Assembly (NCBI GenBank): GCA_947492525.1
Contig: CANLNQ010000020.1
Span: 62,001-126,000, forward strand
Reading direction: 5' to 3'
DNA length: 64,000 nt
Source: an uncultured Granulosicoccus sp.
Lineage (GTDB): Bacteria > Pseudomonadota > Gammaproteobacteria > Granulosicoccales > Granulosicoccaceae
Shown: positions 1 through 10,304 of the stretch, piece by piece
Layout of the letters: each line of letters starts with the position of its first letter
How positions within the stretch are numbered: position 1 is the stretch's first letter
Translations under genes and position numbers: made by a program
Notes under the pieces: model-generated
Databases searched by the model: none
Told to the model about the DNA's origin: nothing
The model's input: only the letters and a program-made list of their open reading frames with translations

Positions 1-103
1 CGCTGCCGATGCTGACATCCGCACCGATAATGGAATACGCACCGATCTCGCAATCATCAGCGATACTGGCACCCGGATCGATAATGGCAGTGGGATGAAT
101 CAC
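1..103 (-). CDS. lpxA: UDP-N-acetylglucosamine acyltransferase LpxA, N-terminal part only
   Basis: This is the first enzyme of lipid A synthesis, which puts the 3-hydroxyacyl chain on UDP-GlcNAc in the cytoplasm. Only the first 34 codons are in the window; the rest lies beyond position 1. The translation begins [20 protein letters not shown], the typical LpxA start with hexapeptide-repeat spacing. The start is a GTG at 103..101 that overlaps the fabZ stop codon (GTGA), which indicates translational coupling. The order lpxD-fabZ-lpxA is the standard gammaproteobacterial arrangement and supports the call. Confidence 0.85.
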   Translation of the reverse strand, partial: MIHPTAIIDPGASIADDCEIGAYSIIGADVSIGS

Positions 104-555
104 TCGTCGATCTCGTTCTTGGCAATGAGAATTTCAGCCGAACAGGCCAGCTCACCATCGACATGGGCCGTGGCATCGAAGCGCGAGATACCGCGACGAC
201 TCTTGGTGAGTGTTACTGCGAAATCGAGCCGGTCACCGGGGATGACCTGCCGTTTGAAGCGCGCGTTGTCGATTCCCACCAGCAGGTACAGTGTCTTTTC
301 ACTGGGATAACCACCCATGCTCTTGAAGGCCAGCAGCGCCGAGGTCTGCGCCAGCGCTTCCAGAATCAGGACGCCCGGAAAAATGGGTGACTGCGGGAAA
401 TGGCCTGTGAAGATCGGTTCATTGAACGTCACGTTCTTGAACGCCTTGAGCGACTTGTCTTCCTCGAATTCGGTCACCCGGTCAACCATCAGAAACGGGT
501 ATCGGTGTGGCAGGTACTTCAGGATCTCACGAATATCATCCACGGCAGTAGGCAT
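100..555 (-). CDS. fabZ: 3-hydroxyacyl-[acyl-carrier-protein] dehydratase FabZ
   Basis: FabZ dehydrates (3R)-hydroxyacyl-ACP in the cytoplasmic type II fatty acid cycle and competes with LpxA and LpxD for hydroxyacyl-ACP. The protein is 151 residues, the usual length. The hot-dog fold signature is present: [12 protein letters not shown] carries the catalytic His at about residue 52, and the catalytic Glu is at about 66 in LEALAQ. A longer open frame reaches back to 624, but that would overlap lpxD. The ATG at 555 ([12 protein letters not shown]) gives the family N-terminus and lies 16 bases after the lpxD stop. It overlaps the downstream lpxA start by four bases. Confidence 0.95.
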   Translation of the reverse strand: MPTAVDDIREILKYLPHRYPFLMVDRVTEFEEDKSLKAFKNVTFNEPIFTGHFPQSPIFPGVLILEALAQTSALLAFKSMGGYPSEKTLYLLVGIDNARFKRQVIPGDRLDFAVTLTKSRRGISRFDATAHVDGELACSAEILIAKNEIDE

Positions 556-571
556 CCCAGAAATGGCAGAG

Positions 572-1585
572 TCAGTCGGTTTCTTGTTGTCGTTCCAGTC
601 GGCGAATACGCCGCACCAGCTCATCCAGCTTCCCTAGGGTAACAAAACTGCGACGCCACGCCTGTTCCGGCAGCAAAGGCATGCCCGATCCATAGCGCCC
701 GCCGGCCTCGATCGAGCGTGAGACCAATGAGGCAGCATTGACGATGACCCCATCGGCGATACTGATATGACCCACGATATTGCAGGCCCCGCCAATCTGA
801 CAGTTGCGACCGATCCGCGTACTGCCCGCAATGCCGGTACAGCCGGCAATGGCGGTGTTCTCGCCAATCTGCACATTGTGGGCAATCTGGATCTGATTAT
901 CGAGAATCACCCCATCGGCAATGACGGTCGGGTCTATCGCCCCGCAGTCGATCGTGGTGTTGGCCCCCACGTGCACGCGCTCTCCGATTTGCACCCCGCC
1001 GGTCTGCTGTATCTGCTGCCAGCCCGCAGCCGTTCGCGCATAGCCGAAGCCTTCACTGCCAATGACAGCACCCGACTGGATGCGACAGTCGGCCCCCATC
1101 CGCACCTTGTCGTACAGGGTGACATTGGGAAAGAGTCTGCAACCCCTGTCCAGATGGACCCGCGATCCGATACAGCAGTTGGCACCGATGATGACATCCT
1201 CTCCGATCGTGCTATCGGCACCGATGACCACACCGGCTCCGATATGGGCCGAGGCGGCTATCCGCGCGCTCGGGTCCACGCTGGCGCTGGCGTGCACCTG
1301 AACCGGCACTGGGGCTTCGGGTGTCAGCAACCAGGATGCCTGCGCATAACTGGCATAGGGATTGTCACTGATCAGGCAATTGCCCGGTGCCTGAGCGCGC
1401 AGGGATTCCGGCACGATGACGGCACCTGCCTGCGAGGCCTTGAGTGCTGCGGCATAGCGCGGACTGACCACGAAGGACAGCTCATCCCTGTTGGCCCGAT
1501 CTATCGGCGCCAGGGCGCTGATGACATGTTCAGGGTCGCCGTGCAGCTTGACCTTCAAAGCTGCGGCCAAGTCTTGCAGATTCAT
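572..1585 (-). CDS. lpxD: UDP-3-O-acylglucosamine N-acyltransferase LpxD
   Basis: LpxD is the third lipid A enzyme. It transfers a 3-hydroxyacyl chain from ACP to the 2-amino group of UDP-3-O-acylglucosamine. The protein is 337 residues, close to the family norm. The N-terminal uridine-binding domain covers about residues 1-100. It is followed by many imperfect hexapeptide repeats forming a left-handed beta-helix, with the catalytic His in [10 protein letters not shown]. The C-terminus is a short alpha-helical extension. It sits between skp and fabZ, the usual place in the bamA operon. Confidence 0.96.
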   Translation of the reverse strand: MNLQDLAAALKVKLHGDPEHVISALAPIDRANRDELSFVVSPRYAAALKASQAGAVIVPESLRAQAPGNCLISDNPYASYAQASWLLTPEAPVPVQVHASASVDPSARIAASAHIGAGVVIGADSTIGEDVIIGANCCIGSRVHLDRGCRLFPNVTLYDKVRMGADCRIQSGAVIGSEGFGYARTAAGWQQIQQTGGVQIGERVHVGANTTIDCGAIDPTVIADGVILDNQIQIAHNVQIGENTAIAGCTGIAGSTRIGRNCQIGGACNIVGHISIADGVIVNAASLVSRSIEAGGRYGSGMPLLPEQAWRRSFVTLGKLDELVRRIRRLERQQETD

Positions 1586-1607
1586 TGGATGGATTCGGAG
1601 CGGGGGT

Positions 1608-2237
1608 TCAGTTGGCAGACTTCAGGCGAGCGTTCTCGCGCTCCAGAGACTCGAGAATCCGCTCGGTGACATCGATTCGCTTGTTGGCGAACAGCACGCC
1701 GTCACTGATGATCAGATCGTAGTCCTGCTGTTTGCCGAACTCGGCAATGGCCTCGAGCACCAGAATGCGCACATTCTTGAACTCGTTGTTCTTCTGGATA
1801 TTGAGCTCTTCCCTGAAATCCTGCTCGCTGCGCTTGACGCGCCTTTCGAGTCCACGCGTCTCCCTGTCCAGCTGGGCAAGTTCGGCTTCAGTCAGTTCAA
1901 GACTCGTGTCGGCCATGCGTGCCGCCAGCTCCGCCAGTTCGGCGCGCTGGATTTCCAGCTCCTTCTGACGGGGTGCAAATTCCGTTTCCAGGCGACGCTC
2001 GGCCTCCAGCGCCTGGGGTGCTCGATCGATCAGGTACGGGATATCGACAAAACCGATACGCGACAGTGCAACATTTTGCTCATCCGCATGGGCAGGCGAG
2101 AGCGTACCGGGCAAGGCTCCACTGCATACCATCATCACTGCCAGCAGCATCGGCCAGAAGGCCTTGCACGGCTTGCTCTGTGTATCGTCCAACGGTTGAC
2201 CCCTTGAGGTTGACCCTGATGAAAGCGCACGAGTCAT
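1608..2237 (-). CDS. skp: periplasmic chaperone Skp (OmpH family)
   Basis: Skp holds unfolded outer-membrane proteins in the periplasm and delivers them to the BAM complex. The 209-residue frame has a hydrophobic stretch at about residues 27-48 and a likely signal-peptidase site after SPAHA (residue 51). A charged, coiled-coil-rich body with many Glu, Arg and Leu residues follows, as expected for the Skp tentacles. The start at 2237 lies two bases after the bamA stop and leaves a long n-region of about 26 residues, so the true start could be further in. Its position between bamA and lpxD is the family's standard context. Confidence 0.88.
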   Translation of the reverse strand: MTRALSSGSTSRGQPLDDTQSKPCKAFWPMLLAVMMVCSGALPGTLSPAHADEQNVALSRIGFVDIPYLIDRAPQALEAERRLETEFAPRQKELEIQRAELAELAARMADTSLELTEAELAQLDRETRGLERRVKRSEQDFREELNIQKNNEFKNVRILVLEAIAEFGKQQDYDLIISDGVLFANKRIDVTERILESLERENARLKSAN

Positions 2238-2239
2238 GG

Positions 2240-4573
2240 CTAGAAGATCGAGCCGATCGTGAACTGGAATCTCTGCTTCTCGTCCTGCTCCTGATCGTTA
2301 TAGGGGTTGGCGAGACTGAATGTCAATGGTCCGACCGGTGATAGCCAGACGAAGGCCACACCGTACGAGCCTCTGAACTCATCGACATCAAACGAATCCG
2401 TGTCAGCGAATACATTACCGAAATCGGTGAACAGACTCAAACGCGTGGCTCCCGGCTCTTCGACGAACGGTGGTGGGAAAATCACTTCCACGGTGCCCAG
2501 GGTGCGGTAATCACCACCACGGGCGTTGTCCCGACTGTCACGTGGTCCGAGGCTGCCCGTGTCATAGCCGCGCAGCGTTCGCACGCCTCCGGCGAAATAG
2601 CGGTCGAAGAATGGCAGGTTGTCGTAATCACCGTAACCGTAGCCGGAATCCACACGCACCGTGGTGGAGAAGGTGTAACGATCAGTCAGGGCCTTGTAGA
2701 ATTCCAGCCCGTAACCCAGCTTGTAGTAGGTGTAATCGCTGCCCGGAATCGCGGCTTCCAGAGAGAACCTCTGCACCGAGCCATCGGTTGCGAAGACCGT
2801 TCGGTTGCGCGTGTCGTAGGTGAAGCCGAGATTCAGATTGTAGATATTGAAGGTATCACCCTCTTCGTCGATGAAATCGAGAATCTCATCGGGTGTCTCT
2901 CCCGTCGTTCCCAGTTCGGTTCGCTCATACCCCACCCCGATGCGGAAGGTGGAGAACTCGCTGATCGGCACACCGAAGCGCACATTGGCACCCCGAGTAC
3001 TGGCCAGATACCGCGACGTGGAGCTCTGATTGCTGGTATCGGTCTCACGAATGAAGGCGCCCACGGTACGACTTATGCCATCATCCGTGAAGTACGGGTC
3101 CTGAAAAGTCAGGGACAACTGACGTGTCGTATCCGAGTTGTCAAAGGAGAACTGCAGGCTTTCACCGGTACCAAACAGATTGTCCTGCTGGAAGGCCAGA
3201 TTGACCGTCGCTCCGCCATCACTGCCATAGCCAAGCCCTGCACTGAATGAACCCGACTGACCTTCCTGCACGGTGATCTCGAGATCCACCTGGTCATCGG
3301 TGCCCGGTACTCGGGGGGTTCGGATGCTGACACTCTGCATGAAAGCCAGGCGCTGCAGACGAATTCTGGAACGATTGACCAGCGCCGGTGAAAAGCGGCT
3401 GCCTTCCAGTTGTCGCATTTCGCGGCGCAGCACTTCGTCACGCGTCTTGTACTGCCCGGTGAACGTGATGCGCCGCACATAGACTCGCTTGCCGGGCACG
3501 ATCACGAAGGTCAGACCGACATCACGCGATTCATCGTTGATATCCGGCAGCACGCTGACGTCGGCAAAGGCGTAGCCGTCCTGGCCCAGACGATCATTGA
3601 TGGCGTTGCTGCTGCTGACGATATCCTTGCGCGCGAATATATCGCCCTCCTTCACCAGGATCAGTGAACGCAGCTCTTCCATCGGGATATCCACTTCACC
3701 TTCGAGCTTGATATCGCGCAGCGTGTAGCGCTCGCCTTCACGGATATTGATCACGATGAAGATATCGCGCTTGTCCGGCGATATGGAGACCTGGGTGGAA
3801 TCCACTTCAAAACGAATGTAGCCACGATCCTGATAGAAGGAACGCAGCGTTTCGATATCGGCTGCCAGCTTCACCTGAGAATATTCATCAGCCGTGCTGA
3901 ACGGGTTTATCTTCTTTTCGCTGGATTGCAGCAGATCGAGCAGTGTGTCTTCATCGAAGGACTCGTTACCCACGATGTTGATGTGCTCGATACGAGCCAC
4001 AGCGCCTTCGGTAATGGTGATGTCCAGAGCCACACGGTTGCGTTCCAGCTCCTCGACCGCGATATCGATTTCACTGCCGTAGTTGCCGCTGCTGAAATAC
4101 ACACGACGCAGTTCCCGCTCGACGGTTTCGAGAATGGAGCGGTTGTAGACCCGGCCAAGCGCGATGTCGGCCTGCCGCAGAGACCTTGTCAGCTCCTCGG
4201 TATCGATCTTCTTGTTGCCATCGATATTGATGCTGCCAATGGCCGGTCGCTCCTCGACCCGTACCACCAGCGTATTGCTGCCGCGGCGCTTGACCACGAC
4301 GTCGTTGAACAGGCCGGTTTCGTACAAGGCCCGCAGCACGCGGCCACTGTCATCGCCGGGGACGAAGCGGTCACGGTTGCGAATCGGCAGGTAGTTCAGG
4401 ATCGTACCCAGATCGATACGCTCGTTACCCTCGATGACGATGTCGGCGACCACGAAGCTCTCGCCCGAACTCTGGCTGGCTGTGACCGGCGCGGCTTGTT
4501 GCGCACGAACATTGATGGAGGCCAGTGCCAGCAGTATCAGCAGACCCAGTGAAGAGAGCAGAAAACGACTCAT
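2240..4573 (-). CDS. bamA: outer membrane protein assembly factor BamA
   Basis: BamA is the Omp85-family core of the BAM complex that inserts beta-barrel proteins into the outer membrane. From the ATG at 4573 it is 777 residues: a signal peptide with cleavage likely after NVRA (about residue 24), POTRA repeats to about residue 420, then a beta-barrel that ends in a C-terminal phenylalanine (FTIGSIF). The frame extends to 4588, but the ATG at 4573 overlaps the rseP stop as ATGA and puts the signal peptide at the N-terminus, so I chose it. It is co-transcribed with rseP upstream and skp downstream. Confidence 0.96.
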   Translation of the reverse strand: MSRFLLSSLGLLILLALASINVRAQQAAPVTASQSSGESFVVADIVIEGNERIDLGTILNYLPIRNRDRFVPGDDSGRVLRALYETGLFNDVVVKRRGSNTLVVRVEERPAIGSINIDGNKKIDTEELTRSLRQADIALGRVYNRSILETVERELRRVYFSSGNYGSEIDIAVEELERNRVALDITITEGAVARIEHINIVGNESFDEDTLLDLLQSSEKKINPFSTADEYSQVKLAADIETLRSFYQDRGYIRFEVDSTQVSISPDKRDIFIVINIREGERYTLRDIKLEGEVDIPMEELRSLILVKEGDIFARKDIVSSSNAINDRLGQDGYAFADVSVLPDINDESRDVGLTFVIVPGKRVYVRRITFTGQYKTRDEVLRREMRQLEGSRFSPALVNRSRIRLQRLAFMQSVSIRTPRVPGTDDQVDLEITVQEGQSGSFSAGLGYGSDGGATVNLAFQQDNLFGTGESLQFSFDNSDTTRQLSLTFQDPYFTDDGISRTVGAFIRETDTSNQSSTSRYLASTRGANVRFGVPISEFSTFRIGVGYERTELGTTGETPDEILDFIDEEGDTFNIYNLNLGFTYDTRNRTVFATDGSVQRFSLEAAIPGSDYTYYKLGYGLEFYKALTDRYTFSTTVRVDSGYGYGDYDNLPFFDRYFAGGVRTLRGYDTGSLGPRDSRDNARGGDYRTLGTVEVIFPPPFVEEPGATRLSLFTDFGNVFADTDSFDVDEFRGSYGVAFVWLSPVGPLTFSLANPYNDQEQDEKQRFQFTIGSIF

Positions 4574-5940
4574 TGGAACAGTCGCCATATATCGTTGTAG
4601 AAAGCCAGAAACATCAATGCGCCCAGTAATGCGATACCAACCTGCTGCCCCATCAGCTGAGTCCGTTCGCTCAGCGGTTTACCGCGAAGGGCCTCGGCTG
4701 CAAAGAACAACAGATGCCCACCATCGAGCATGGGGATGGGCAGCAGATTCAGCACGGCAAGACTGATGCTGATCAATGCGATGAAATTGATGTAGTGATC
4801 GATACCGATGCTGGCAGACTGGCCAGCGTACTGGGCAATGCTGATCGGACCGCTGATGTTGTCCAGCGAAGCCTGACCCAGCAACAGCTTGCCCATCATG
4901 CGAATCGTCAGCACGGACATGTCCCAGGTACGCTCCAGCGCCTGAGCAAATGCATCCAGTGGCGGGTGTTTGACCACCACCTGCGCCTTTCTGGCCAGCT
5001 CGACGGACTGGTTTTCCATGACGCCGATTCGACCGACCGTTTCACTGCCGACCTCTACCGCCTCCGGTGTCATGTTCAGTGTCAGTTGTTCACCGTCACG
5101 CTGTACCAGCAGCTCCAGAGCCACACCCGCGCTCGGCCGCACCTGCTCGACCAGCGAGCGCCAACTGTCCACCGGCTCACCGTTGACCGACAGGATTCGA
5201 TCCCCTGCCAGCAGACCGGCAGCGTCGGCCGCACCGCCACCCACGACTTCACCGATGATCGGATCGACCTCCGGCCACCAGGTGCGGAAACCCAGGTTTG
5301 CCACGGCATCGCCATCAGCCTGCAACATGTCGGCTTGCGACACCGGCAGGCTGCGTACCGTCTGCGCACCGTTGGCGCTCTCCACTTCGATCTGCAGAGG
5401 TCCGGAGGCATTCAGGGAAGATTCGAGCAGGGCAATGCGCGCATCGGCCCAGGTGGGCGTCTGCTGGCCGTTGACCGAGACGATGCGATCCTCGTACTGG
5501 AATCCGGCCCGGGCGGCGGCAGAATCGACCAGCGGCTCGCCAACCAGCGGTGCAACACCACTGATGCCGATCATCATCACGATCCAGTAGGCCACGATGG
5601 CGAGCAGGAAGTTTGCCAGGGGCCCTGCCACGACCACGGCACTGCGCGCCCAGAGCGGCTGCTGATTGAAGGCACGATGACGCTCGGTAGCCGATACGCT
5701 GCCTTCGCGCTCGTCGAGCATCTTGACGTAACCGCCCAGCGGAATGGCCGCCAGCACGAATTCGGTGTCGTCTACCTTGCCGGTGCGACGCCAGAGTGCT
5801 TTTCCGAAGCCGATGGAAAACCGCAGCACCTTGATGCCCACGCGTCGGGCGACCCAGAAGTGACCGTATTCATGAATGGAGATGAGTATCCCCAGCGCTA
5901 CCAGGAAAGCGAGCGCGCTGAAGACTACGTTACTGAACAT
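4570..5940 (-). CDS. rseP: RIP zinc metalloprotease RseP
   Basis: RseP is the inner-membrane site-2 protease that cuts anti-sigma-E factor within the membrane after DegS, and it also clears leftover signal peptides. The protein is 456 residues. The zinc motif HEYGH is at residues 23-27 in the first transmembrane helix. Two PDZ domains occupy about residues 110-300, and the third zinc ligand lies in the LDGGH motif near the C-terminus. Its stop overlaps the bamA start. Being next to bamA and skp links envelope stress sensing with outer-membrane assembly. Confidence 0.96.
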   Translation of the reverse strand: MFSNVVFSALAFLVALGILISIHEYGHFWVARRVGIKVLRFSIGFGKALWRRTGKVDDTEFVLAAIPLGGYVKMLDEREGSVSATERHRAFNQQPLWARSAVVVAGPLANFLLAIVAYWIVMMIGISGVAPLVGEPLVDSAAARAGFQYEDRIVSVNGQQTPTWADARIALLESSLNASGPLQIEVESANGAQTVRSLPVSQADMLQADGDAVANLGFRTWWPEVDPIIGEVVGGGAADAAGLLAGDRILSVNGEPVDSWRSLVEQVRPSAGVALELLVQRDGEQLTLNMTPEAVEVGSETVGRIGVMENQSVELARKAQVVVKHPPLDAFAQALERTWDMSVLTIRMMGKLLLGQASLDNISGPISIAQYAGQSASIGIDHYINFIALISISLAVLNLLPIPMLDGGHLLFFAAEALRGKPLSERTQLMGQQVGIALLGALMFLAFYNDIWRLFQ

Positions 5941-5982
5941 GTAAACATCATTTCCGGGGACTTGTATCGAAGTGTCTGAGGG

Positions 5983-7161
5983 TCAGGCCGCGGCCTGAGC
6001 AACCAGACGTTGGGTCGTACCACGCGCGATGGAATCAGCCTCAATGATAGTGCTCAAATCGCTTGCAGGGGATATTTTTAAACACTCCAGTGTTTGCTCT
6101 ACCAGCGCGGAGAGTTGTAAAAATGAGACATCGCCCTTGAGGAATGCATCCACCGCTACCTCGTTGGCAGCGTTGAGAATGGTGGGCGCCGTCCCCCCTT
6201 CCCGTTGCGCTTCGAAGGCCAGACGCAGCAGTGGAAAGCGCGTGGTGTCCGGCTCCTCAAAATGCAATCCCGACACCTGAAAGAGATCCAGCGCCTCCAC
6301 TCCCGAATCAATTCGCTCGGGCCAGGCCAGGGCGTGAGCGATGGGCGTTCGCATGTCTGGCCGCCCCATCTGGGCTATGACCGAGCCATCGGCATAGCTG
6401 ACCATGGAATGGATGATGCTCTCCGGATGCACCACGACCTGCACATCCTCGACATCCACCGAGAACAACTGACAGGCTTCGATGACCTCCAGCCCCTTGT
6501 TCATCATGGTAGCCGAATCGATCGAAATCTTCGGTCCCATCGACCAGTTCGGGTGCTTCAAGGCCTGTTGCGGACTTACAACAGAGAGCTCTTCAAGCGT
6601 AAGATTTCGTAATGGTCCGCCTGATGCCGTCAGTAATATTTTCACGATTCCTTCGGTACTGACTCCCGATCCGGTCGCCGGCAGACTCTGAAAGATGGCA
6701 TTGTGTTCGCTATCCACCGGCATGATCAGCGCCCCGGAGGCTTTGGCGGCCTGCATCAGCAACTGTCCACTCATGACCAGCGCTTCCTTGTTGGCCAGCA
6801 ACAATCGCTTGCCAGCCTCGGCCGCGGCCAGCGTCGACAACAATCCTGCCGCCCCGACGATCGCTGCCACCACCGTATCCACGGCATCATCCGAAGCAAC
6901 GGCGTTTAGCGCCTGGGCACCATGGTGCACCTGCACGTCCAGTCCTTCTGCCCGGCAGAGGCCTTGCAGTTCACTGGCAGATTCGGCTGAACCCAACACG
7001 GCGTGTACGGGACGAAATCGACGACACTGCTCGAACAGATCCTTCACGCTCGAATGCGCTGTCAATGCATGAACCGTGTAACGGTCAGGATGACGCGAAA
7101 TGACATCCAGGGTGCTGGTACCGATCGATCCGGTAGACCCCAGAACAGTGACCGCTCTCAC
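5983..7161 (-). CDS. dxr: 1-deoxy-D-xylulose 5-phosphate reductoisomerase
   Basis: Dxr converts DXP to MEP with NADPH, the committed step of the non-mevalonate isoprenoid pathway. The protein is 392 residues. The N-terminal NADPH-binding motif is GSTGSIGTSTLDVI at about residues 8-21. The metal and substrate-binding segment PVDSEHNAIFQ and the later SIIHSMVSYADGSV segment are present. It starts with GTG at 7161, overlapping the cdsA stop (GTGA). It feeds the same isoprenoid route as uppS two genes upstream. Confidence 0.97.
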   Translation of the reverse strand: MRAVTVLGSTGSIGTSTLDVISRHPDRYTVHALTAHSSVKDLFEQCRRFRPVHAVLGSAESASELQGLCRAEGLDVQVHHGAQALNAVASDDAVDTVVAAIVGAAGLLSTLAAAEAGKRLLLANKEALVMSGQLLMQAAKASGALIMPVDSEHNAIFQSLPATGSGVSTEGIVKILLTASGGPLRNLTLEELSVVSPQQALKHPNWSMGPKISIDSATMMNKGLEVIEACQLFSVDVEDVQVVVHPESIIHSMVSYADGSVIAQMGRPDMRTPIAHALAWPERIDSGVEALDLFQVSGLHFEEPDTTRFPLLRLAFEAQREGGTAPTILNAANEVAVDAFLKGDVSFLQLSALVEQTLECLKISPASDLSTIIEADSIARGTTQRLVAQAAA

Positions 7162-7973
7162 AGCCAGGCCCAGACGAAAGCAAAGACCGGCACAGCAGCC
7201 ACGACGCCATCAAGACGATCGAGTACGCCACCATGTCCGGGCAGCAGCTGACTGCTGTCCTTCATGTCGGCGGCGCGTTTGATACGACTCTCGTACAGAT
7301 CGCCAAGCACGGAAATCATCGCCGCCAGCAATGTGGCCACCAGCAACTTGAAGCGATTGCCTTCGGCAAAGTCGGCCATCAGCATGACCAGCAACATCAG
7401 TATGACGGTAGCCGCCAATCCACCATAGACACCTTCCCAGGTCTTGCCGGGACTGATGCTTGGCGCCAGTTTGCGATGACCGAATCGACGCCCGCTGAAA
7501 TAGGCTCCGATGTCCATGGTCCAGACGATGCACAAGGCGTAGAACAGGAGCCAACTGGAGGCTTCAGGTGCGAAACTGCGCAGATACTGGATGGACACGG
7601 CGGCCACCACGAATACCAGAAGGCCGATGCACAGCAATACACTGTCGGGACCTGCAATGGCCGGCTGCCGTGGCGAGAGATAGAACAGCGCCGGCACAGA
7701 CAACCAGAACAGAACACCGGCCAGCATCAGCCACTGTATCCAGCCCGCACTGTAGGGCACGTAGAGGGCGACCAGCGCCGCCACACCAATCAAGGCCGCA
7801 TAGGCTGTCTGCGCATCTTCATCGATCACACCGCTCATGCGGCCCCATTCCCATGCACCGGCAGCCACGACGACCGCCAGGCCCAGTGCAAATACGTCGA
7901 TGGAGGTGAAGATCAGGCCGGCACTGAAAGCCAGCAGAAGTACAACAGCTGTGGTGATGCGAGTCTTAAGCAT
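7158..7973 (-). CDS. cdsA: phosphatidate cytidylyltransferase (CDP-diglyceride synthase)
   Basis: CdsA makes CDP-diacylglycerol from CTP and phosphatidate in the inner membrane, the branch point for all major phospholipids. The protein is 271 residues with about seven hydrophobic segments. The C-terminal family signature is clear: SRIKRAADMKDSSQLLPGHG followed by GVLDRLDG. It overlaps uppS by eight bases and dxr by four, so it belongs to a tightly coupled unit. Confidence 0.96.
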   Translation of the reverse strand: MLKTRITTAVVLLLAFSAGLIFTSIDVFALGLAVVVAAGAWEWGRMSGVIDEDAQTAYAALIGVAALVALYVPYSAGWIQWLMLAGVLFWLSVPALFYLSPRQPAIAGPDSVLLCIGLLVFVVAAVSIQYLRSFAPEASSWLLFYALCIVWTMDIGAYFSGRRFGHRKLAPSISPGKTWEGVYGGLAATVILMLLVMLMADFAEGNRFKLLVATLLAAMISVLGDLYESRIKRAADMKDSSQLLPGHGGVLDRLDGVVAAVPVFAFVWAWL

Positions 7974-8706
7974 TGGATCCAGTTACCTGTTCGCCTGTTT
8001 GACCGAAACGGCGTTGACGGCCGGCATAGAATTCCAGCGCCTTTTGCAGTTCGGTGTCGGAAAAATCCGGCCAAAGAACATCCGTGAAGAACAACTCGGT
8101 ATACGCCAGGTGCCACAGCAGGTAGTTACTGATGCGCTTTTCGCCGCCAGTGCGGATAAACAGATCCGGCTCCGGAATATCCGCCAGGGAGACATGCCTG
8201 GAGAACAGATCGATATCGATGGCGTCCGGCTCAAGCGTTCCCTGTTGCACCTGCGTCGCCAGCTCTCTGGCTGCATTGACGATATCCCAGCGCCCGCCGT
8301 AGTTCACCGCTATTGCCAATTCCAGCCCGGTATTGTCGCAGGTCAGCTTTTCGGCGTGGTCCATTTCATCCTGCAGCTTCTGCTGAAAGGCAGAACGCTC
8401 TCCGATGAATCGTATCCGGACGTTGTTGTCACACAGCTTGCCCACCTCACTCTTCAGGGCCCGCAGGAACAGATCCATCAACAGACCGACTTCGGTCGGC
8501 GGCCGCTTCCAGTTCTCGCTGGAGAATGCAAACAGGGTCAAGGCCTCGATACGCTGCTTCGCACAGGCCTCGACAATGTCCCGGGTAGTGCGAAAGCCGG
8601 CCTGATGGCCAGAGGCGCGCGGTCTCCCGCGCTGTCGCGCCCAGCGACCATTGCCATCCATGATGATGGCGACATGACGGGGGCGAGAAGTTTCGGAAGC
8701 TGACAC
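7966..8706 (-). CDS. uppS: undecaprenyl diphosphate synthase (cis-prenyltransferase)
   Basis: UppS extends farnesyl diphosphate with eight isopentenyl units to give the C55 carrier lipid used for peptidoglycan, LPS and other glycans. The protein is 246 residues. It carries the substrate motif IIMDGNGRWARQRG, with the essential Asp at about residue 17, and the C-terminal RTGGEKRISNYLLWH segment that binds the homoallylic substrate. The likely start is GTG at 8706. It lies 78 bases downstream of frr. Confidence 0.96.
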   Translation of the reverse strand: MSASETSRPRHVAIIMDGNGRWARQRGRPRASGHQAGFRTTRDIVEACAKQRIEALTLFAFSSENWKRPPTEVGLLMDLFLRALKSEVGKLCDNNVRIRFIGERSAFQQKLQDEMDHAEKLTCDNTGLELAIAVNYGGRWDIVNAARELATQVQQGTLEPDAIDIDLFSRHVSLADIPEPDLFIRTGGEKRISNYLLWHLAYTELFFTDVLWPDFSDTELQKALEFYAGRQRRFGQTGEQVTGSNA

Positions 8707-8784
8707 TGAAGAATCTCGAGGCGGTACGTGGGCTGATGACCCCGCCGGCTCGGCAGGGTCACGAAAGGATGGACAGGATGCCTG

Positions 8785-9342
8785 TCAGACTTCCATCAAG
8801 TCCGATTCCTTCTTGCTCAACACCGCATCGATCTCCTTGATGGCCGCGTCGGTCAGCTTCTGCACGGATTCCTCACCCTTGCGCAGATCATCCTGGGAGA
8901 TTTCCTTCTCCTTCTCCAGCTCCTTCAGATCGCTGTTGGCATCGCGACGAATATTGCGAATGGCAACCCGCGAATTCTCCGCCTCGCCACGCACCATCTT
9001 GACCATGTCGCGACGTCGCTCCTCGGTCATGGGGGGTACGGGTACCCGGATGACCGTACCCGCGGTATTGGGATTCAGGCCCAGATCGGAGTTGATGATG
9101 GCCTTCTCGACGGCAGGCACCATGGACTGCTCCCAGGGCGTGACGGTCAGCATGCGAGCGTCTTCGATATTGACGTTGGCAACCTGATTCAGTGGCGACT
9201 CGGCGCCATAGTAGTCCACCTTGACGCTTTCGAGCAGGCTTGGGTGGGCACGACCGGTACGCATGCGAGACAACTCGTTCTCGAGCGCTTCCGTCGTCTT
9301 GCCCATGCGAATCTTGGCATCTTTGAGAATATCGTCAATCAT
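8785..9342 (-). CDS. frr: ribosome recycling factor
   Basis: Frr splits post-termination ribosomes together with EF-G. The protein is exactly 185 residues, the family length. It has the [11 protein letters not shown] segment, the [14 protein letters not shown] segment, and the C-terminal helix with [17 protein letters not shown]. It lies 12 bases after the pyrH stop, as in most gammaproteobacteria, so the two are probably co-transcribed. Confidence 0.97.
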   Translation of the reverse strand: MIDDILKDAKIRMGKTTEALENELSRMRTGRAHPSLLESVKVDYYGAESPLNQVANVNIEDARMLTVTPWEQSMVPAVEKAIINSDLGLNPNTAGTVIRVPVPPMTEERRRDMVKMVRGEAENSRVAIRNIRRDANSDLKELEKEKEISQDDLRKGEESVQKLTDAAIKEIDAVLSKKESDLMEV

Positions 9343-9354
9343 GGCTGAACCCTG

Positions 9355-10083
9355 TTAATTCATTTGCTTGACGGTGGTCCCGACATTCTCGCCCATGATG
9401 AGGCGCATCAGGTCACCGCTGTTGTTCATGTTGAAAACCTTCACCGGCAGATTGTTTTCACGGCACATGACAATGGCTGTGGTGTCCATGACACCCAGCT
9501 GCTTCTGCACGGCTTCGTCAAAACTCACGGTCTCGTATTTCACCGCGTCGTCATGTTTCATCGGATCCTTGTCATAGATGCCATCGACCTTGGTGCCCTT
9601 GATCATGACATCGGCGCCCACTTCCACCGCTCGCAGACTGGCAGCGGAATCGGTCGTGAAGAAGGGATTACCGGTACCGGCCGCAAACAACACGATGCGC
9701 CCCTTTTCAAGGTGGCGAACCGCGCGCCGGCGAATGTAATCCTCGCACACGGCATTGATGGGCAGCGCTGACATGACGCGGCAATAGGCTCCCTGGTTCT
9801 CCAGAGCATCCTGCATGGACAGACAATTGATGACCGTGGCCAGCATACCCATGTGATCGCCGGTCACGCGATCCATGCCGGCTTCTGCCAGGCCGGCGCC
9901 ACGGAATATATTGCCGCCACCGATGACCATCGCCACCTCGACACCGGCGTCGCTGATGGCCTTCACTTCACCGGCCAGACGCCGGATGTAGACGGGATCG
10001 ATCCCGTAGTCCAAATCCCCCATCAGCGCTTCACCGCTGAGTTTCAACAGGACTCGATCAAAGGCTGGACGTGCAGTTTCCAT
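9355..10083 (-). CDS. pyrH: UMP kinase
   Basis: PyrH phosphorylates UMP to UDP in pyrimidine nucleotide synthesis; family members are hexameric and respond to GTP and UTP. The protein is 242 residues, an amino-acid-kinase fold rather than a P-loop. The motifs [11 protein letters not shown] near the N-terminus, [13 protein letters not shown], and [18 protein letters not shown] are typical. A rho-independent terminator sits between tsf and this gene, so pyrH-frr may have its own promoter or depend on readthrough. Confidence 0.97.
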   Translation of the reverse strand: METARPAFDRVLLKLSGEALMGDLDYGIDPVYIRRLAGEVKAISDAGVEVAMVIGGGNIFRGAGLAEAGMDRVTGDHMGMLATVINCLSMQDALENQGAYCRVMSALPINAVCEDYIRRRAVRHLEKGRIVLFAAGTGNPFFTTDSAASLRAVEVGADVMIKGTKVDGIYDKDPMKHDDAVKYETVSFDEAVQKQLGVMDTTAIVMCRENNLPVKVFNMNNSGDLMRLIMGENVGTTVKQMN

Positions 10084-10141
10084 GCGATGAGGACTCTTCT
10101 ATTCTTGTACCGGACCGACGCGGGCCCGGACACGTTGATAC

Positions 10142-10164
10142 AAAAAAGCCGGGACTGGCCCGGC
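10142..10164 (-). terminator. rho-independent terminator after rpsB-tsf
   Basis: On the minus strand a perfect 6-bp GC stem (GCCGGG/CCCGGC, five-base loop) is followed by six T. It lies 59 bases upstream of pyrH, so it should end or attenuate the rpsB-tsf transcript. A smaller hairpin with a GAAA loop on the plus strand is at 10267-10280, nearer to the tsf stop. Confidence 0.75.
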
Positions 10165-10304
10165 GTCGTCACTACAATTCTAATGCGTAAGGATCATAGC
10201 GCACAAAAAATTCTCGATTTTCACTGACCGTTACCATTCGCGGTACGGCGCACGAGCCGATCCGGACAGGCGAAAGCCTGCCGAACCGGTGTGTGAAATC
10301 GAGA